DNA of 64,000 bases from NCBI RefSeq assembly GCF_027887165.1, contig NC_077232.1, positions 15,401,255 through 15,465,254 of the forward strand. The letters are read 5' to 3'. This document shows, one piece after another, positions 10,257 to 20,010 of this stretch; position 1 is the first letter of the stretch, and each line of letters opens with the position of its first letter. The position numbers and the translations under genes are program-made. The notes under the pieces were generated by a model. The model was not told the origin of the DNA, searched no databases, and worked only from the letters and a program-made list of their open reading frames with translations. The stretch is from Monodelphis domestica (Eukaryota > Chordata > Mammalia > Didelphimorphia > Didelphidae).

Positions 10257-12131
10257 ATGAGTACTACATTCTTTGACAATTATATGGCAGCTGAAGAAGT
10301 AGGGGCATTGAGGAATGAAGGATACCTCCAAATTTTTATATTAATAGGTACTGTCATTTTTGTACTCCTCAATACTATATTTAGAGATGAAAAAATAAAA
10401 AATATTGAGGATAAAATAAAACAAAATGAGGATAAAATAAAACAAAATGAGGATAAAATAAAACAAAATGAGGATAAAATAGAAAATATTGAGGATAAAA
10501 TAGAAAATGTTGAGGATAAAATAGAAAAAAATGAGGATAAAATAGAAAATATTGAGGATAAAATAGAAAATATTGAGGATAAAATAGAAAAAATTGAGGA
10601 TAAAATAGAAAAAATTGAGGATACAATAGAAAAAATTGAGGATAAAATAGAAAATATTGAGGATAAAATAGGAAATATTGAGAATAAAATAGAAAAACTT
10701 GAGGATAAAATAGGAAATATTGAGAATAAAATAGGAAATATTGAGGATAAAATGGGAGATATGGAAGATAAAATAGGAAAAATTGAGGATAAAATGCAAG
10801 CCCAATTAGAAGATCTAAAATGTTTCTTACAGGATCAATGGGCAAACACCCACTCTACCAGAAACAGACCTGTTTCTGAACCTTTGAATGAGGAAATTTC
10901 CTTCCCTGAAATAGAGATGGAAAACACCTTCCCTATAGCCCAGGTAACAGACTGCTTCTCTCGTGTAGTGCAAATCTTGTCTGAATTTAATCCCCAAAAC
11001 CCTTCCCCTGCAATCCCAGCTTCTCATGTTCCTTCTCCTACAGAAAACCAAATTCCAATGCAAGGGAGATCTTGTCCTCCTAGAGAAACCTGTTCTTGTC
11101 AAACTGACCCACAGGTGCAAAATTCAACTAGAGGCCTGTTTCCTCTAAGAGAAGTACCTGAAATAGGACGAAATGGGGATGTGGTGACCTTAAGACATAG
11201 GATACCGTTTACTCCCCAAGAAATAAATGAATTTACACGAAATATCCCCACATATGAACAAGATCCTTTTCTAGTAACAAAAAAGATGGGAGACATATTT
11301 TTTCAGTATAATCCGTCTTACAAGGACGTTGAGAGCTTACTCCAGGCTTTTTTAAGTGAACGTGAAAAAAATAAAATAATTGCTCATGTCAACAAAACCC
11401 GGGGGCGTAATGCAACACATTGGCCATCTCAGGATCCCGAATGGGACTATAATAATCCTGAGGACTATCTACAACTATACCGTTGTAGAGAGGCCATCCT
11501 CACGGCCATGAAGGAATGTGCGGACAGTACAGATAAGTGGATGGAACTGGAAAAAATTAAGCAAAAGGAAAACGAAACACCCTCCAGATTTATGGACAGA
11601 ATTATCGAGTTTGGGGACAGATACTTAGATTGGGACTTAAATAAAGAGAATAGTTTAAGACAAGTTAGAAGAATCTTTGTAAACAATTCTTGCAAAGTAA
11701 TTAAAAATTATTTTAAAACACAATGCCCAAGATGGTCAGATATGGACCTTGAAGAATTGCGAAAAACAGCTATATATGTTTTTAAGGGAAACGAAGAAAA
11801 GGAGAAAGAGAATAATGATGACATGGAGGAAATGAAGAAAAAAATGAGATGTGTAATAGATAGGATAACTAAATTAGAAAGTGGGCATGATAATGAACCA
11901 ACGACAATTGCCCCTCTCCAGAAATCCAATTATCAATCCATTACTTGCCACTTCTGTGAGAAGAAGGGCCACAAAATGATGGAATGTAGAACCTTTCTTA
12001 AGATGTTTGGAAGGAATACACAGTTTAATAATGGTTTTAGAAATAATAACTATAGAAATTATGATAATGGTTATAGAAACCAGAATTCTAGAAATTATAA
12101 TAATGACTATGGAAATAACTATAATGAATAG
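10257..12131 (+). CDS. gag: ERV-B Gag with membrane anchor and heptad-repeat coiled coil
   Basis: I start at ATG 10257 (A at -3; 624 aa). The frame is open upstream to GTG 10230, which is not a likely start. Residues 24-41 are a strongly hydrophobic segment (FILIGTVIFVLLN), predicted to anchor the N-terminus. There is no Gly2 myristoylation signal. Residues 45-179 are about 19 seven-residue repeats (type DKIENIE) predicting a long coiled coil. After a Pro-rich linker comes a gamma-like capsid (about 315-520) with a major-homology-region-like QKENETPSRFMDRI, then a CX2CX4HX4C zinc knuckle (C564-C577) and an Asn/Arg/Tyr-rich tail. It ends at TAG 12129-12131, after which the frame stays open to 12347. 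The membrane-plus-coiled-coil N-terminus is unlike ordinary matrix. Confidence 0.85.
   Translation: MSTTFFDNYMAAEEVGALRNEGYLQIFILIGTVIFVLLNTIFRDEKIKNIEDKIKQNEDKIKQNEDKIKQNEDKIENIEDKIENVEDKIEKNEDKIENIEDKIENIEDKIEKIEDKIEKIEDTIEKIEDKIENIEDKIGNIENKIEKLEDKIGNIENKIGNIEDKMGDMEDKIGKIEDKMQAQLEDLKCFLQDQWANTHSTRNRPVSEPLNEEISFPEIEMENTFPIAQVTDCFSRVVQILSEFNPQNPSPAIPASHVPSPTENQIPMQGRSCPPRETCSCQTDPQVQNSTRGLFPLREVPEIGRNGDVVTLRHRIPFTPQEINEFTRNIPTYEQDPFLVTKKMGDIFFQYNPSYKDVESLLQAFLSEREKNKIIAHVNKTRGRNATHWPSQDPEWDYNNPEDYLQLYRCREAILTAMKECADSTDKWMELEKIKQKENETPSRFMDRIIEFGDRYLDWDLNKENSLRQVRRIFVNNSCKVIKNYFKTQCPRWSDMDLEELRKTAIYVFKGNEEKEKENNDDMEEMKKKMRCVIDRITKLESGHDNEPTTIAPLQKSNYQSITCHFCEKKGHKMMECRTFLKMFGRNTQFNNGFRNNNYRNYDNGYRNQNSRNYNNDYGNNYNE
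10389..10793 (+). repeat. 21-bp coding minisatellite
   Basis: About 19 tandem 21-bp units of the form GAGGATAAAATAGAAAATATT, in frame with gag, with small substitutions that mostly swap Asn, Lys, Gly and Glu. Adjacent identical units (three DKIKQNE in a row) suggest recent unit duplication. No frame-disrupting length change is seen across the array. Confidence 0.92.
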
Positions 12132-12347
12132 AGAAATAAGAACTTTGGAAACCAGAATTATAGAAATAGGAATTGGGAATTTAATGACAATGCTCAAATT
12201 GAAGAAAATTTTAATGATAATACTCAACAATATATGAGAAATGACGCTCGTCCAAAAATTACTCGAGGTGCTAATGATCCTCAGAGAAGTGCCCTTCAGG
12301 AGGGTGCCCAGGGAACTTCCCAGTATAATAAAGATGATTCTTCTTAG
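12132..12347 (+). other. Open in-frame extension after gag TAG
   Basis: After the amber stop at 12129-12131 the same frame stays open for 71 codons to TAG 12345-12347. The first codons continue the Asn/Arg-rich tail pattern seen before the stop, and related tail sequence is found in ERV-A, ERV-C and ERV-D. Either the stop is a recent mutation in a longer Gag, or it is a read-through stop as used by some gamma-type viruses. Pro is missing downstream, so the read-through role cannot be judged here. Confidence 0.6.
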
Positions 12348-12355
12348 ATTGTATT

Positions 12356-12412
12356 GATTTTGTTGATATTAATTAACCTTTTTCAGTTTTTTTTCTCCTC
12401 TCCAAATAGTAG
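12356..12412 (+). promoter_or_regulatory. Splice-acceptor-like tract after gag
   Basis: A branch-like TTAAC, a long pyrimidine run (TTTTTTTTCTCCTCTCC) and AAATAG form a good 3' splice site. The same block follows gag in ERV-C (about 24440-24500) and, on the minus strand, ERV-D (about 61080-61130), each time followed by a (G/C)AAAG motif. This would suit a subgenomic RNA spliced from the leader donor at 9883 or the LTR donor. Confidence 0.5.
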
Positions 12413-12417
12413 GAAAG

Positions 12418-12909
12418 ATGAATAAAGAACTTAAGACTATGATTGGCAAATTATGCACTGAGACCCATTTAAAATGGCCTGAAATTCTCCCTCTGGCCCT
12501 ATTTTATCTTAGAAGCAGGCCTAGAGGAGACTTACATATTTCACCGTTTGAGATGCTTTTTGGACATCCGCCTATACAGGCTAAGCCTTTCTCCCCGGCT
12601 TATACATCGCTATTAGGGGGAGATATTACTATTGCTTCCTATATACAGGAGTTACAGCACAAACTACGTGAACTTCATGAATCCGGAACTGCAGTACAAG
12701 CTGGACCATTAGACTTTTCTCTGCATGACCTGAACCCAGGAGATAAAGTTTATATCAAGAATTTCAAGCGAACTGGAGCAACTGAAACTTCATGGGAAGG
12801 ACCATTCCAAATATTATTAACTACTCCAACATCTATAAAGATTGGAGAAAGAGACTCTTGGATTCACTGCTCACATGTGAAGAAAGCATCTTCTGCTGAG
12901 ACTGATTGA
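12418..12909 (+). pseudogene. pol: ERV-B integrase C-terminal fragment
   Basis: A 163-codon open frame encodes the end of the integrase core and the C-terminal domain, ending SAETD then TGA. It matches 2745-3240 of ERV-A and begins at the residues that follow the catalytic Glu there, so the zinc-binding and catalytic parts are gone. The stretch GDKVYIKNF and the later WEGPFQ are typical of gamma-type integrase tails. It directly follows the acceptor-like tract, so it could be translated from a spliced RNA, but catalytic function is excluded. Confidence 0.75.
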
Positions 12910-13767
12910 CTCTATTTTATCATATGAATTGTGACTCTATCTTATCATAAGAATTGGAGATAATAATCCATAGACAAATGGATGCTGGTTTTTTTTTTCT
13001 CAAGAATATATTGAATTACTGATTTTTTTCTTATTTTTTCTTATTTCTTTTCTTTTATTTTTTTATCAGAATATTTGATTTTTTTCTCATTTTTTGTACT
13101 GAAGGTACACATAATTAATATTAATATTTTTTCCCTGCAGTAATACAAGTTAATATATATACTCTTGCTATAATATCAATATATGCCTAAAAGCTTTAAA
13201 CTATGGGAACCTGCCATTTATTGATAAAATATTATAGGACTGTGATTAATGTTTGTGTCTGATTCCAGGAAAAGGGATAAAAACAAGGAGCACAGACTAA
13301 ACCTGAATAGTGCCAATAGAGCACACATGAAATATTAAAGTGAGACTCGAGGTTGCGATGCTTAACTTATGTTTAAGTCGTAGGACTTCCTTGTATCTAC
13401 ACTCTTTTTGAAATACTCAAACAAGTACATAGCTTGACTATCATGCTGGCTCCCTATATCCCTGAGGAAAAAATCAGACAAGGGAATGACATTTCCCCAT
13501 CAAAATAGAATTCTAATTCTTTCCTTCTTATATTATGGCAACTTCCTGTAGTCTTGGCTACAAATGGCTAAGTGAAATATTACTGCATTCTGTCCTACAT
13601 ACTTGTGGGATAGAAATTACTTTAAATTGGACCTATACAAGGTCTATTTTGAATTTTTCTTATGTTTTTGATTATTTTTCTATTCTTTTGATAATTGACA
13701 CATATACCCCCATAACTGAACATTGCATTCTGAGCTAAACTTGATATATTTTTTTTAAATACTTACT
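12910..13767 (+). other. ERV-B conserved env-less 3' region
   Basis: These 0.86 kb between integrase and polypurine tract 1 hold no env domain. Blocks around 13190-13260 and 13330-13420, and 13535-13640 in particular, are repeated in ERV-A, ERV-C and ERV-D, and partly in ERV-E. Conservation between ERV copies with different LTRs suggests a function such as RNA export, packaging or a small protein, but nothing recognisable is present. Confidence 0.6.
13535..13738 (+). CDS. Short conserved ORF in env-less region (hypothetical)
   Basis: Reads 67 codons from ATG. The first 30 residues (MATSCSLGYKWLSEILL and following) are similar in ERV-D (minus strand, ending near 59125) and ERV-E (starting about 49436), including a shared TCGIEITL-like stretch. 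The ERV-A copy has a stop within it. No known domain is recognised and there is no signal peptide. It could be the relic of a longer protein or an accessory ORF, or the conservation may be at RNA level. Coding status is uncertain. Confidence 0.3.
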   Translation: MATSCSLGYKWLSEILLHSVLHTCGIEITLNWTYTRSILNFSYVFDYFSILLIIDTYTPITEHCILS

Positions 13768-13782
13768 TCAGGGGGGATTGTA
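13768..13782 (+). promoter_or_regulatory. ERV-B polypurine tract 1 with att-like sequence
   Basis: TCAGGGGGGATTGTA. It is identical to 20722-20736, which directly precedes the true 3' LTR. This upstream copy lies about 510 bp (L1 excluded) before the LTR and is also present in ERV-A, ERV-C and ERV-E. Confidence 0.7.
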
Positions 13783-13933
13783 TTTTAATTTAAAATCTAA
13801 GAATTTTTGAATTTTTTTTGTTTGAGATTGTATTTTTATAAAAATCCAAGACTTTTGTTTAAGATTTTACTGTTATAAAAAATTCAAAGACTTTGATTTT
13901 GTTTGAGAAAAGATCTTCAAGAAAGAAGCTTGA

Positions 13934-14748
13934 GGACTTCCGGTTAAGATGGCGGCTTAGAGAAAGCTGAAGTTCAGATCTCCGGAAAACCCTTCCCGAC
14001 CGATCTCAAACTAGAAGCTCCTAAGGCGCCGAAATTCAAAACGATCAACAGCACAGACCCTGGGAACCCTCCTCCTGGACCTGGACCCGGTTCAAAAGGT
14101 ACGGCTCCCCTTAAAAGCCAGAACCCGAGATCCCTCGGACCTCAGGGGTAGGAGCGCAGAGTCCAAGGCTCCCGGAAGCGGCAGCCGGCCGGGCTCAGAG
14201 AGCAGGGTCTGAGGAACAACAACCCTCAGGGTCTTCTACCCAAGTCCCAGTCAGGGTGAAAGTTACTGCCTGGGGCTTCCGCTGCAAAGAGCCGGTCGGT
14301 CAAAGAGCCGGTTGGTCCGGGTGAAAGTTACTGCCTGGGGCCTCCGCTGCAAAGAGCCAGTAGGTCCGGGTGAAAGTTACTGCCTGGGGCCTCAGCTGCA
14401 GAGAGCTGGTCAAAACAACAGCAACCCTCAGGGCGGGCAAGACAGCCTCACGGGCTGGATCCTGCTATCCAAGTCTCAGTGAAAGTCTGTGCTCTCGGAG
14501 CTTGGGGAAGCGGCAGCCCATCCCCCCGCAGGCCGACGAAACAGCCTCACGGCCAGGGATTCTGAAGGCAACTTCCGGAAATCGAGCCAGGGGGAGAGTG
14601 TGGCCTCGTGGTCCGACCCTTCCATTCCAGTTCCAGTGAGGCATATTCAGTTTAACCCAGGGAACGCTCATAGAACCAACATCTGCCCAGGACTAAAGCC
14701 ACTGATCACCAGACAAAGACAAGAAAAGCCAATCCTCCACGTTCAGAG
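13934..14748 (+). promoter_or_regulatory. L1 5' UTR / internal promoter with tandem repeats
   Basis: This region is GC-rich compared with its surroundings. It has a YY1-like site at 13946-13955 and three partial tandem units starting GGGTGAAAGTTACTGCC at 14254, 14319 and 14368 (spacing 65 and 49 bp). Repeated promoter units are known in several L1 lineages. The small frames in this region have no L1 similarity and I treat them as noise. Confidence 0.75.
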
Positions 14749-15672
14749 ATGACAAATTCCACAGAAGCACAGAAGCCCCAAAATACCAAGAAAAATAAGA
14801 AGAAAGGGGCGACTCTGGACACATTCTATGGAGCCAAAATACAAAATACAGAGCAGATAGAAGAAGATATACAAGAAAATTCTCCAAAATCTTCCAAAGG
14901 AAATAGAAACTCTCCACAAACCCATGAAGAATTTGAATCAGAAAGGACCAAAAAGATGGAAGCCTTCTGGGAGGAAAAGTGGGAAATGATGCAAAAGAAA
15001 TTCACGCATCTACAAAACCAGTTTGACCAAACTGTAAAAGAAAACCAGGCTTTAAAGCAAGAACTAATAAAGCAAAGCCAAAACACCAAGAAATTAGAAG
15101 AGAACATAAAATATCTCACCGACAAGGTGATAGATCTGGAAAATAGAGGGAGAAGAGAAAATTTAAGAATAATTGGACTCCCAGAAAAGCCAGAAATAAA
15201 CACCAAATTGGACATGGTGATACAAGATATAATCAAAGAAAATTGCCCAGAGATTCTAGAACAAGGGGGCAATACAGCCACTGACAGAGCTCACAGAACA
15301 CCTTCTACACTAAACCCCCAAAAGACAACTCCCAGGAATGTAATTGCCAAATTCCAAAGCTATCAAACAAAAGAAAAAATCCTACAGGAAGCAAGAAAAA
15401 GACAATTTAGATATAAAGGAATGCCAATCAGGGTCACACAAGACCTTGCAAGTTCTACGCTGAATGATCGTAAGGCATGGAACATGATTTTCAGAAAGGC
15501 AAGAGAGCTGGGTCTCCAACCAAGAATCAGCTACCCAGCAAAACTGACTATATACTTCCAAGGGAAAGTATGGGCATTCAACAAAATAGAAGACTTCCAA
15601 CTTTTTGCAAAGAAAAGACCAGAGCTCTGTGGAAAGTTTGATACCGAAAATCAAAGAGCAAGGAATACCTGA
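14749..15672 (+). CDS. L1 ORF1 protein (RNA-binding chaperone)
   Basis: 307 aa. L1 ORF1p trimerises, binds L1 RNA and forms the cytoplasmic ribonucleoprotein used for retrotransposition. The N-terminus is basic (KKNKKKG). Residues about 60-130 are a charged heptad region typical of the trimeric coiled coil (for example LKQELIKQSQNTKKLEE). The RRM starts near the conserved ENRGRRENLRIIGLPE, and the C-terminal domain includes AWNMIFRKARELGL and YPAKLTIYF. It is slightly shorter than the human protein. The start is the first ATG in frame, right after the 5' UTR, and no break is seen. It is followed by a 531-bp gap to ORF2. Confidence 0.95.
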   Translation: MTNSTEAQKPQNTKKNKKKGATLDTFYGAKIQNTEQIEEDIQENSPKSSKGNRNSPQTHEEFESERTKKMEAFWEEKWEMMQKKFTHLQNQFDQTVKENQALKQELIKQSQNTKKLEENIKYLTDKVIDLENRGRRENLRIIGLPEKPEINTKLDMVIQDIIKENCPEILEQGGNTATDRAHRTPSTLNPQKTTPRNVIAKFQSYQTKEKILQEARKRQFRYKGMPIRVTQDLASSTLNDRKAWNMIFRKARELGLQPRISYPAKLTIYFQGKVWAFNKIEDFQLFAKKRPELCGKFDTENQRARNT

Positions 15673-16203
15673 AAAGGTAAATATTAAGGAAAGGGGAAAA
15701 ATGTTATCTTCTTTTACTCAAACTCTCTTCTATAAGGACTACATTTATATCAACCTATGTATACTAATATGTGGGGAAAATGTAATGTATAAATAGGGGG
15801 TAAAGAAAGACCAAATAGAATAATGGTTCTCACACAAAGATTCACAGGGGAAGGGGAGGGGAAGAAAACTCCTATAAGAAGGAGAGGAAGAGAGGGGGGG
15901 GGGTTTACTTAAACCTCAATCTCAGGGAAATCAACTCTGAGAGGGAAAAACATCCAGATCCATTGGGATCTTGAATTCTATCTTACCCAACAAGGGTAAG
16001 GAGAAGGGAAAACCAAGGGGGGGAGGGGGAGAGGGAGAACAAAAAGGGAGGGAAAGAGAGGGGGGAGGGGGAGGGAACAAAAAGGGAGGGACTAAAAAGG
16101 GAAACATCAAGGGAGGGGACAAGGGGGACTGATTCAAAGTAAATCACTGGACTAAAAGGTAGAGCCGAAGAAGAAAAGGTTAGAATTAGGGAAGGCAATC
16201 AAA
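15673..16203 (+). other. L1 inter-ORF spacer, purine-rich
   Basis: This is 531 bp between ORF1 and ORF2, much longer than the roughly 60 bp of human L1. 15840-16130 is strongly purine-rich with repeated G runs (for example 15894-15902 and many GGGAGGGGGA-like runs at 16015-16080), which could form G-quadruplexes in RNA or DNA. The small frame at 15605-15796 lacks L1 similarity and is not called. Confidence 0.7.
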
Positions 16204-19200
16204 ATGCCAGGGAGTCCACAAATGACAATCATAACTTTGAACGTGAATGGGATGAACTCACCCATAAAACGTAGACGAATAGCTGAATGGATTAGAATCC
16301 AAAACCCTACCATATGTTGTCTTCAAGAAACACACATGAGGCGGGTTGACACCCACAAGGTCAGAATTAAAGGATGGAGTAAGACCTTCTGGGCCTCAAC
16401 TGATAGAAAGAAGGCAGGAGTGGTAATCATGATATCTGATAAAGCCAATGCAAAAATAGACCTGATCAAAAGGGATAGGGAAGGTAATTATATTTTGTTA
16501 AAAGGGACTCTAGACAATGAGGAAATATCATTAATCAACATGTATGCACCAAATAATACAGCACCCAAATTTCTAATGGAGAAACTAGGAGAATTGAAGG
16601 AAGAAATAGACAATAAAACCATACTAGTGGGAGACTTAAACCAACCATTATCAAATTTAGATAAATCAAATCAAAAAATAAATAAGAAAGAGGTAAAAGA
16701 AGTGAATGAAATCTTAGAAAAATTAGAATTAATAGACATATGGAGAAAAATAAATAGGGATAAAAAGGAATACACCTTCTTCTCAGCACCACATGGCACA
16801 TTCACAAAAATTGACCATACATTAGGTCACAGAAACATAGCACACAAATGCAAAAAAGCAGAAATAATGAATGCAGCCTTCTCAGATCACAAGGCAATAA
16901 AAATAATGATTAGTAATGGTACATGGAAAACCAAATCTAAAACCAATTGGAAATTAAACAATATGATACTCCAAAACCGTTTAGCTAAAGAAGAAATCAT
17001 AGAAACAATTAATAATTTCATCAAGGAAAATGACAATGGCGAAACATCCTTTCAAACCTTTTGGGATGCAGCCAAAGCAGTAATCAGAGGCAAATTCATA
17101 TCCCTGAAAGCTCATATTAACAAACAAGGGAGAGCAGAGATCAATCAATTGGAAATGCAATTGAAAAAACTCGAAAGCGATCAAATTAAAAACCCCCAGC
17201 AGAAAACCAAATTAGAAATCCTAAAAATTAAGGGAGAAATTAATAAAATCGAAAGTGATAGAACTATTGATTTAATAAATAAGACAAGAAGCTGGTACTT
17301 TGAAAAAACAAACAAAATAGACAAAGTACTGGTCAATCTAATTAAAAAAAGGAAGGAAGAAAAGCAAATTCACAGCATTAAAGATGAAAAGGGGGACAGC
17401 ACCTCCAATGAGGAGGAAATTAAGGCAATCATTAGAAATTACTTTGCCCAATTATATGGCAATAAATACACCAATTTAGGAGAAATGGATGAATATATAC
17501 AAAAATACAAACTGCCTAGACTAACAGAAGAGGAAATAGAATTCTTAAATAATCCCATATCAGAAATTGAAATCCATCAAGCCATCAAAGAACTTCCTAA
17601 GAAAAAATCCCCAGGGCCTGATGGATTCACCTGTGAATTCTATCAAACATTCAGAGAACAGTTAACCCCAATACTATACAAACTATTTGACATAATAAGC
17701 AAAGAGGGAGTTCTACCAAACTCCTTTTACGACACAAACATGGTACTGATTCCAAAACCAGGCAGGTCAAAAACAGAGAAAGAAAACTATAGACCAATCT
17801 CCCTAATGAATATAGATGCAAAAATTTTAAATAGGATACTAGCAAAAAGACTCCAGCAAGTGATCAGAAGGATCATTCACCATGATCAAGTAGGATTCAT
17901 ACCAGGGATGCAGGGCTGGTTCAACATTAGGAAAACCATCCACATAATTGACCACATCAATAAGCAAACTAGCAAGAACCACATGATTATTTCAATAGAT
18001 GCAGAAAAAGCCTTTGATAAAATACAACACCCATTCCTATTAAAAACACTAGAAAGCATAGGAATAGAAGGGTCATTCCTAAAAATAATAAACAGTATAT
18101 ATCTAAAACCAACAGCCAATATCATCTGCAATGGGGATAAACTAGATGCATTCCCAATAAGATCAGGAGTGAAACAAGGATGCCCATTATCACCTCTACT
18201 ATTTGACATTGTACTAGAAACACTAGCAGTAGCAATTAGAGAAGATAAAGAAATTGAAGGCATCAGAATAGGCAAGGAGGAGACCAAGTTATCACTCTTT
18301 GCGGATGACATGATGGTCTACTTAAAGAATCCTAGAGATTCAACCAAAAAGCTAATTGAAATAATCAACAACTTTAGCAAAGTTGCAGGATACAAAATAA
18401 ACCCACATAAATCATCAGCTTTTCTATATATCTCCAACACAGCTCAGCAGCAAGAACTAGAAAGAGAAATCCCATTCAAAATCACCTTAGACAAAATAAA
18501 ATACCTAGGAATCTATCTCCCAAGACAAACACAGGAACTATATGAACACAACTACAAAACACTCGCCACACAACTAAAACTAGACTTGAACAATTGGAAA
18601 AACATTAACTGCTCATGGATAGGACGAGCCAATATAATAAAAATGACCATCCTACCCAAACTTATTTATCTATTTAGTGCCATACCCATTGAACTACCAA
18701 AATACTTCTTCACTGATTTAGAAAAAACCATAACAAAGTTCATTTGGAAGAACAAAAGATCAAGGATATCCAGGGAAATAATGAAAAAAAACACATATGA
18801 TGGGGGCCTTGCAGTCCCAGACCTCAAACTATATTACAAAGCAGCAGTCATCAAAACAATTTGGTACTGGCTAAGAAACAGAAAGGAAGATCAGTGGAAT
18901 AGACTGGGGGAAAACGACCTCAGCAAGACAGTATACGATAAACCCAAAGATCCCAGCTTTTGGGACAAAAATCCACTATTCGATAAAAACTGCTGGGAAA
19001 ATTGGAAGACAGTGTGGGAGAGACTAGGAATAGATCAACACCTCACACCCTACACCAAGATAAATTCAAAATGGGTGAGTGACTTAAACATAAAGAAGGA
19101 AACCATAAGTAAATTGGGTAAACACAGAATAGTATACATGTCAGACCTTTGGGAGGGGAAAGGCTTTAAAACCAAGCAAGATATAGAAAGAATCACAAAA

Positions 19201-20010
19201 TGTAAAATAAATAATTTTGACTACATCAAACTAAAAAGCTTTTGTACAAACAAAACCAATATAACTAAAATCAGAAGGGAAACACCAAATTGGGAAAAAA
19301 TCTTCATAGAAACCTCTGACAAAGGTTTAATTACTCATATTTATAATGAGCTAAATCAATTGTACAAAAAATCAAGCCATTCTCCAATTGATAAATGGGC
19401 AAGGGAAATGGATAGGCAGTTCTCAGATAAAGAAATCAAAACTATTAACAAGCACATGAAGAAGTGTTCTACATCTCTTATAATCAGAGAGATGCAAATC
19501 AAAACAACTCTGAGGTATCACCTCACACCTAGCAGATTGGCTAACATAACAGCAAAGGAAAGTAATGAATGCTGGAGGGGATGTGGCAAAGTAGGGACAT
19601 TAATTCATTGCTGGTGGAGTTGTGAACTGATCCAACCATTCTGGAGGGCAATTTGGAACTATGCCCAAAGGGCGACAAAAGAATATCTACCCTTTGACCC
19701 AGCCATAGCACTGCTGGGTCTCTACCCCAAAGAGATAATGGACACAAAGACTTGTACAAAAATATTCATAGCTGCGCTCTTTGTGGTGGCCCAAAACTGG
19801 AAAACGAGGGGATGCCCATCAATTGGGGAATGGCTGAACAAACTGTGGTATATGTTGGTGATGGAATACTATTGTGCTCAAAGGAATAATAAAGTGGAGA
19901 AGTTCCATGGAGACTGGAACAACCTCCAGGAAGTGATGCAGAGCGAGAGGAGCAGAACCAGGAGAACATTGTACACAGAGACTAATACACTGTGGTATAA
20001 TCGAACGTAA
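16204..20010 (+). CDS. L1 ORF2 protein (endonuclease and reverse transcriptase)
   Basis: 1268 aa, close to the human length. It nicks target DNA and primes reverse transcription of L1 RNA there. The N-terminal APE-type endonuclease shows N13 (TLNVNG), E42 (LQETHM), D144/N146 (VGDLNQ) and the SDH motif at 227-229. The reverse transcriptase includes [42 protein letters not shown] and the active-site FADD at 699-702. The C-terminal CX3CX7HX4C (C1123, C1127, H1135, C1140) is intact. No stop or frameshift occurs. ATG 16204 lies just before the conserved [10 protein letters not shown] nearly identical C-terminal part occurs at 45850-47079, showing recent activity of the subfamily. Confidence 0.96.
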   Translation: MPGSPQMTIITLNVNGMNSPIKRRRIAEWIRIQNPTICCLQETHMRRVDTHKVRIKGWSKTFWASTDRKKAGVVIMISDKANAKIDLIKRDREGNYILLKGTLDNEEISLINMYAPNNTAPKFLMEKLGELKEEIDNKTILVGDLNQPLSNLDKSNQKINKKEVKEVNEILEKLELIDIWRKINRDKKEYTFFSAPHGTFTKIDHTLGHRNIAHKCKKAEIMNAAFSDHKAIKIMISNGTWKTKSKTNWKLNNMILQNRLAKEEIIETINNFIKENDNGETSFQTFWDAAKAVIRGKFISLKAHINKQGRAEINQLEMQLKKLESDQIKNPQQKTKLEILKIKGEINKIESDRTIDLINKTRSWYFEKTNKIDKVLVNLIKKRKEEKQIHSIKDEKGDSTSNEEEIKAIIRNYFAQLYGNKYTNLGEMDEYIQKYKLPRLTEEEIEFLNNPISEIEIHQAIKELPKKKSPGPDGFTCEFYQTFREQLTPILYKLFDIISKEGVLPNSFYDTNMVLIPKPGRSKTEKENYRPISLMNIDAKILNRILAKRLQQVIRRIIHHDQVGFIPGMQGWFNIRKTIHIIDHINKQTSKNHMIISIDAEKAFDKIQHPFLLKTLESIGIEGSFLKIINSIYLKPTANIICNGDKLDAFPIRSGVKQGCPLSPLLFDIVLETLAVAIREDKEIEGIRIGKEETKLSLFADDMMVYLKNPRDSTKKLIEIINNFSKVAGYKINPHKSSAFLYISNTAQQQELEREIPFKITLDKIKYLGIYLPRQTQELYEHNYKTLATQLKLDLNNWKNINCSWIGRANIIKMTILPKLIYLFSAIPIELPKYFFTDLEKTITKFIWKNKRSRISREIMKKNTYDGGLAVPDLKLYYKAAVIKTIWYWLRNRKEDQWNRLGENDLSKTVYDKPKDPSFWDKNPLFDKNCWENWKTVWERLGIDQHLTPYTKINSKWVSDLNIKKETISKLGKHRIVYMSDLWEGKGFKTKQDIERITKCKINNFDYIKLKSFCTNKTNITKIRRETPNWEKIFIETSDKGLITHIYNELNQLYKKSSHSPIDKWAREMDRQFSDKEIKTINKHMKKCSTSLIIREMQIKTTLRYHLTPSRLANITAKESNECWRGCGKVGTLIHCWWSCELIQPFWRAIWNYAQRATKEYLPFDPAIALLGLYPKEIMDTKTCTKIFIAALFVVAQNWKTRGCPSIGEWLNKLWYMLVMEYYCAQRNNKVEKFHGDWNNLQEVMQSERSRTRRTLYTETNTLWYNRT

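Noticed and set aside
10341..10845. Two 154-codon minus-strand frames across the heptad array
   Set aside because: They are antisense images of the 21-bp repeat: a low-complexity F/Y/L pattern, no start context and no homologue.
14254..14410. CRISPR-like direct repeats
   Set aside because: Irregular spacing, only three units, located in an L1 promoter in vertebrate-type DNA.
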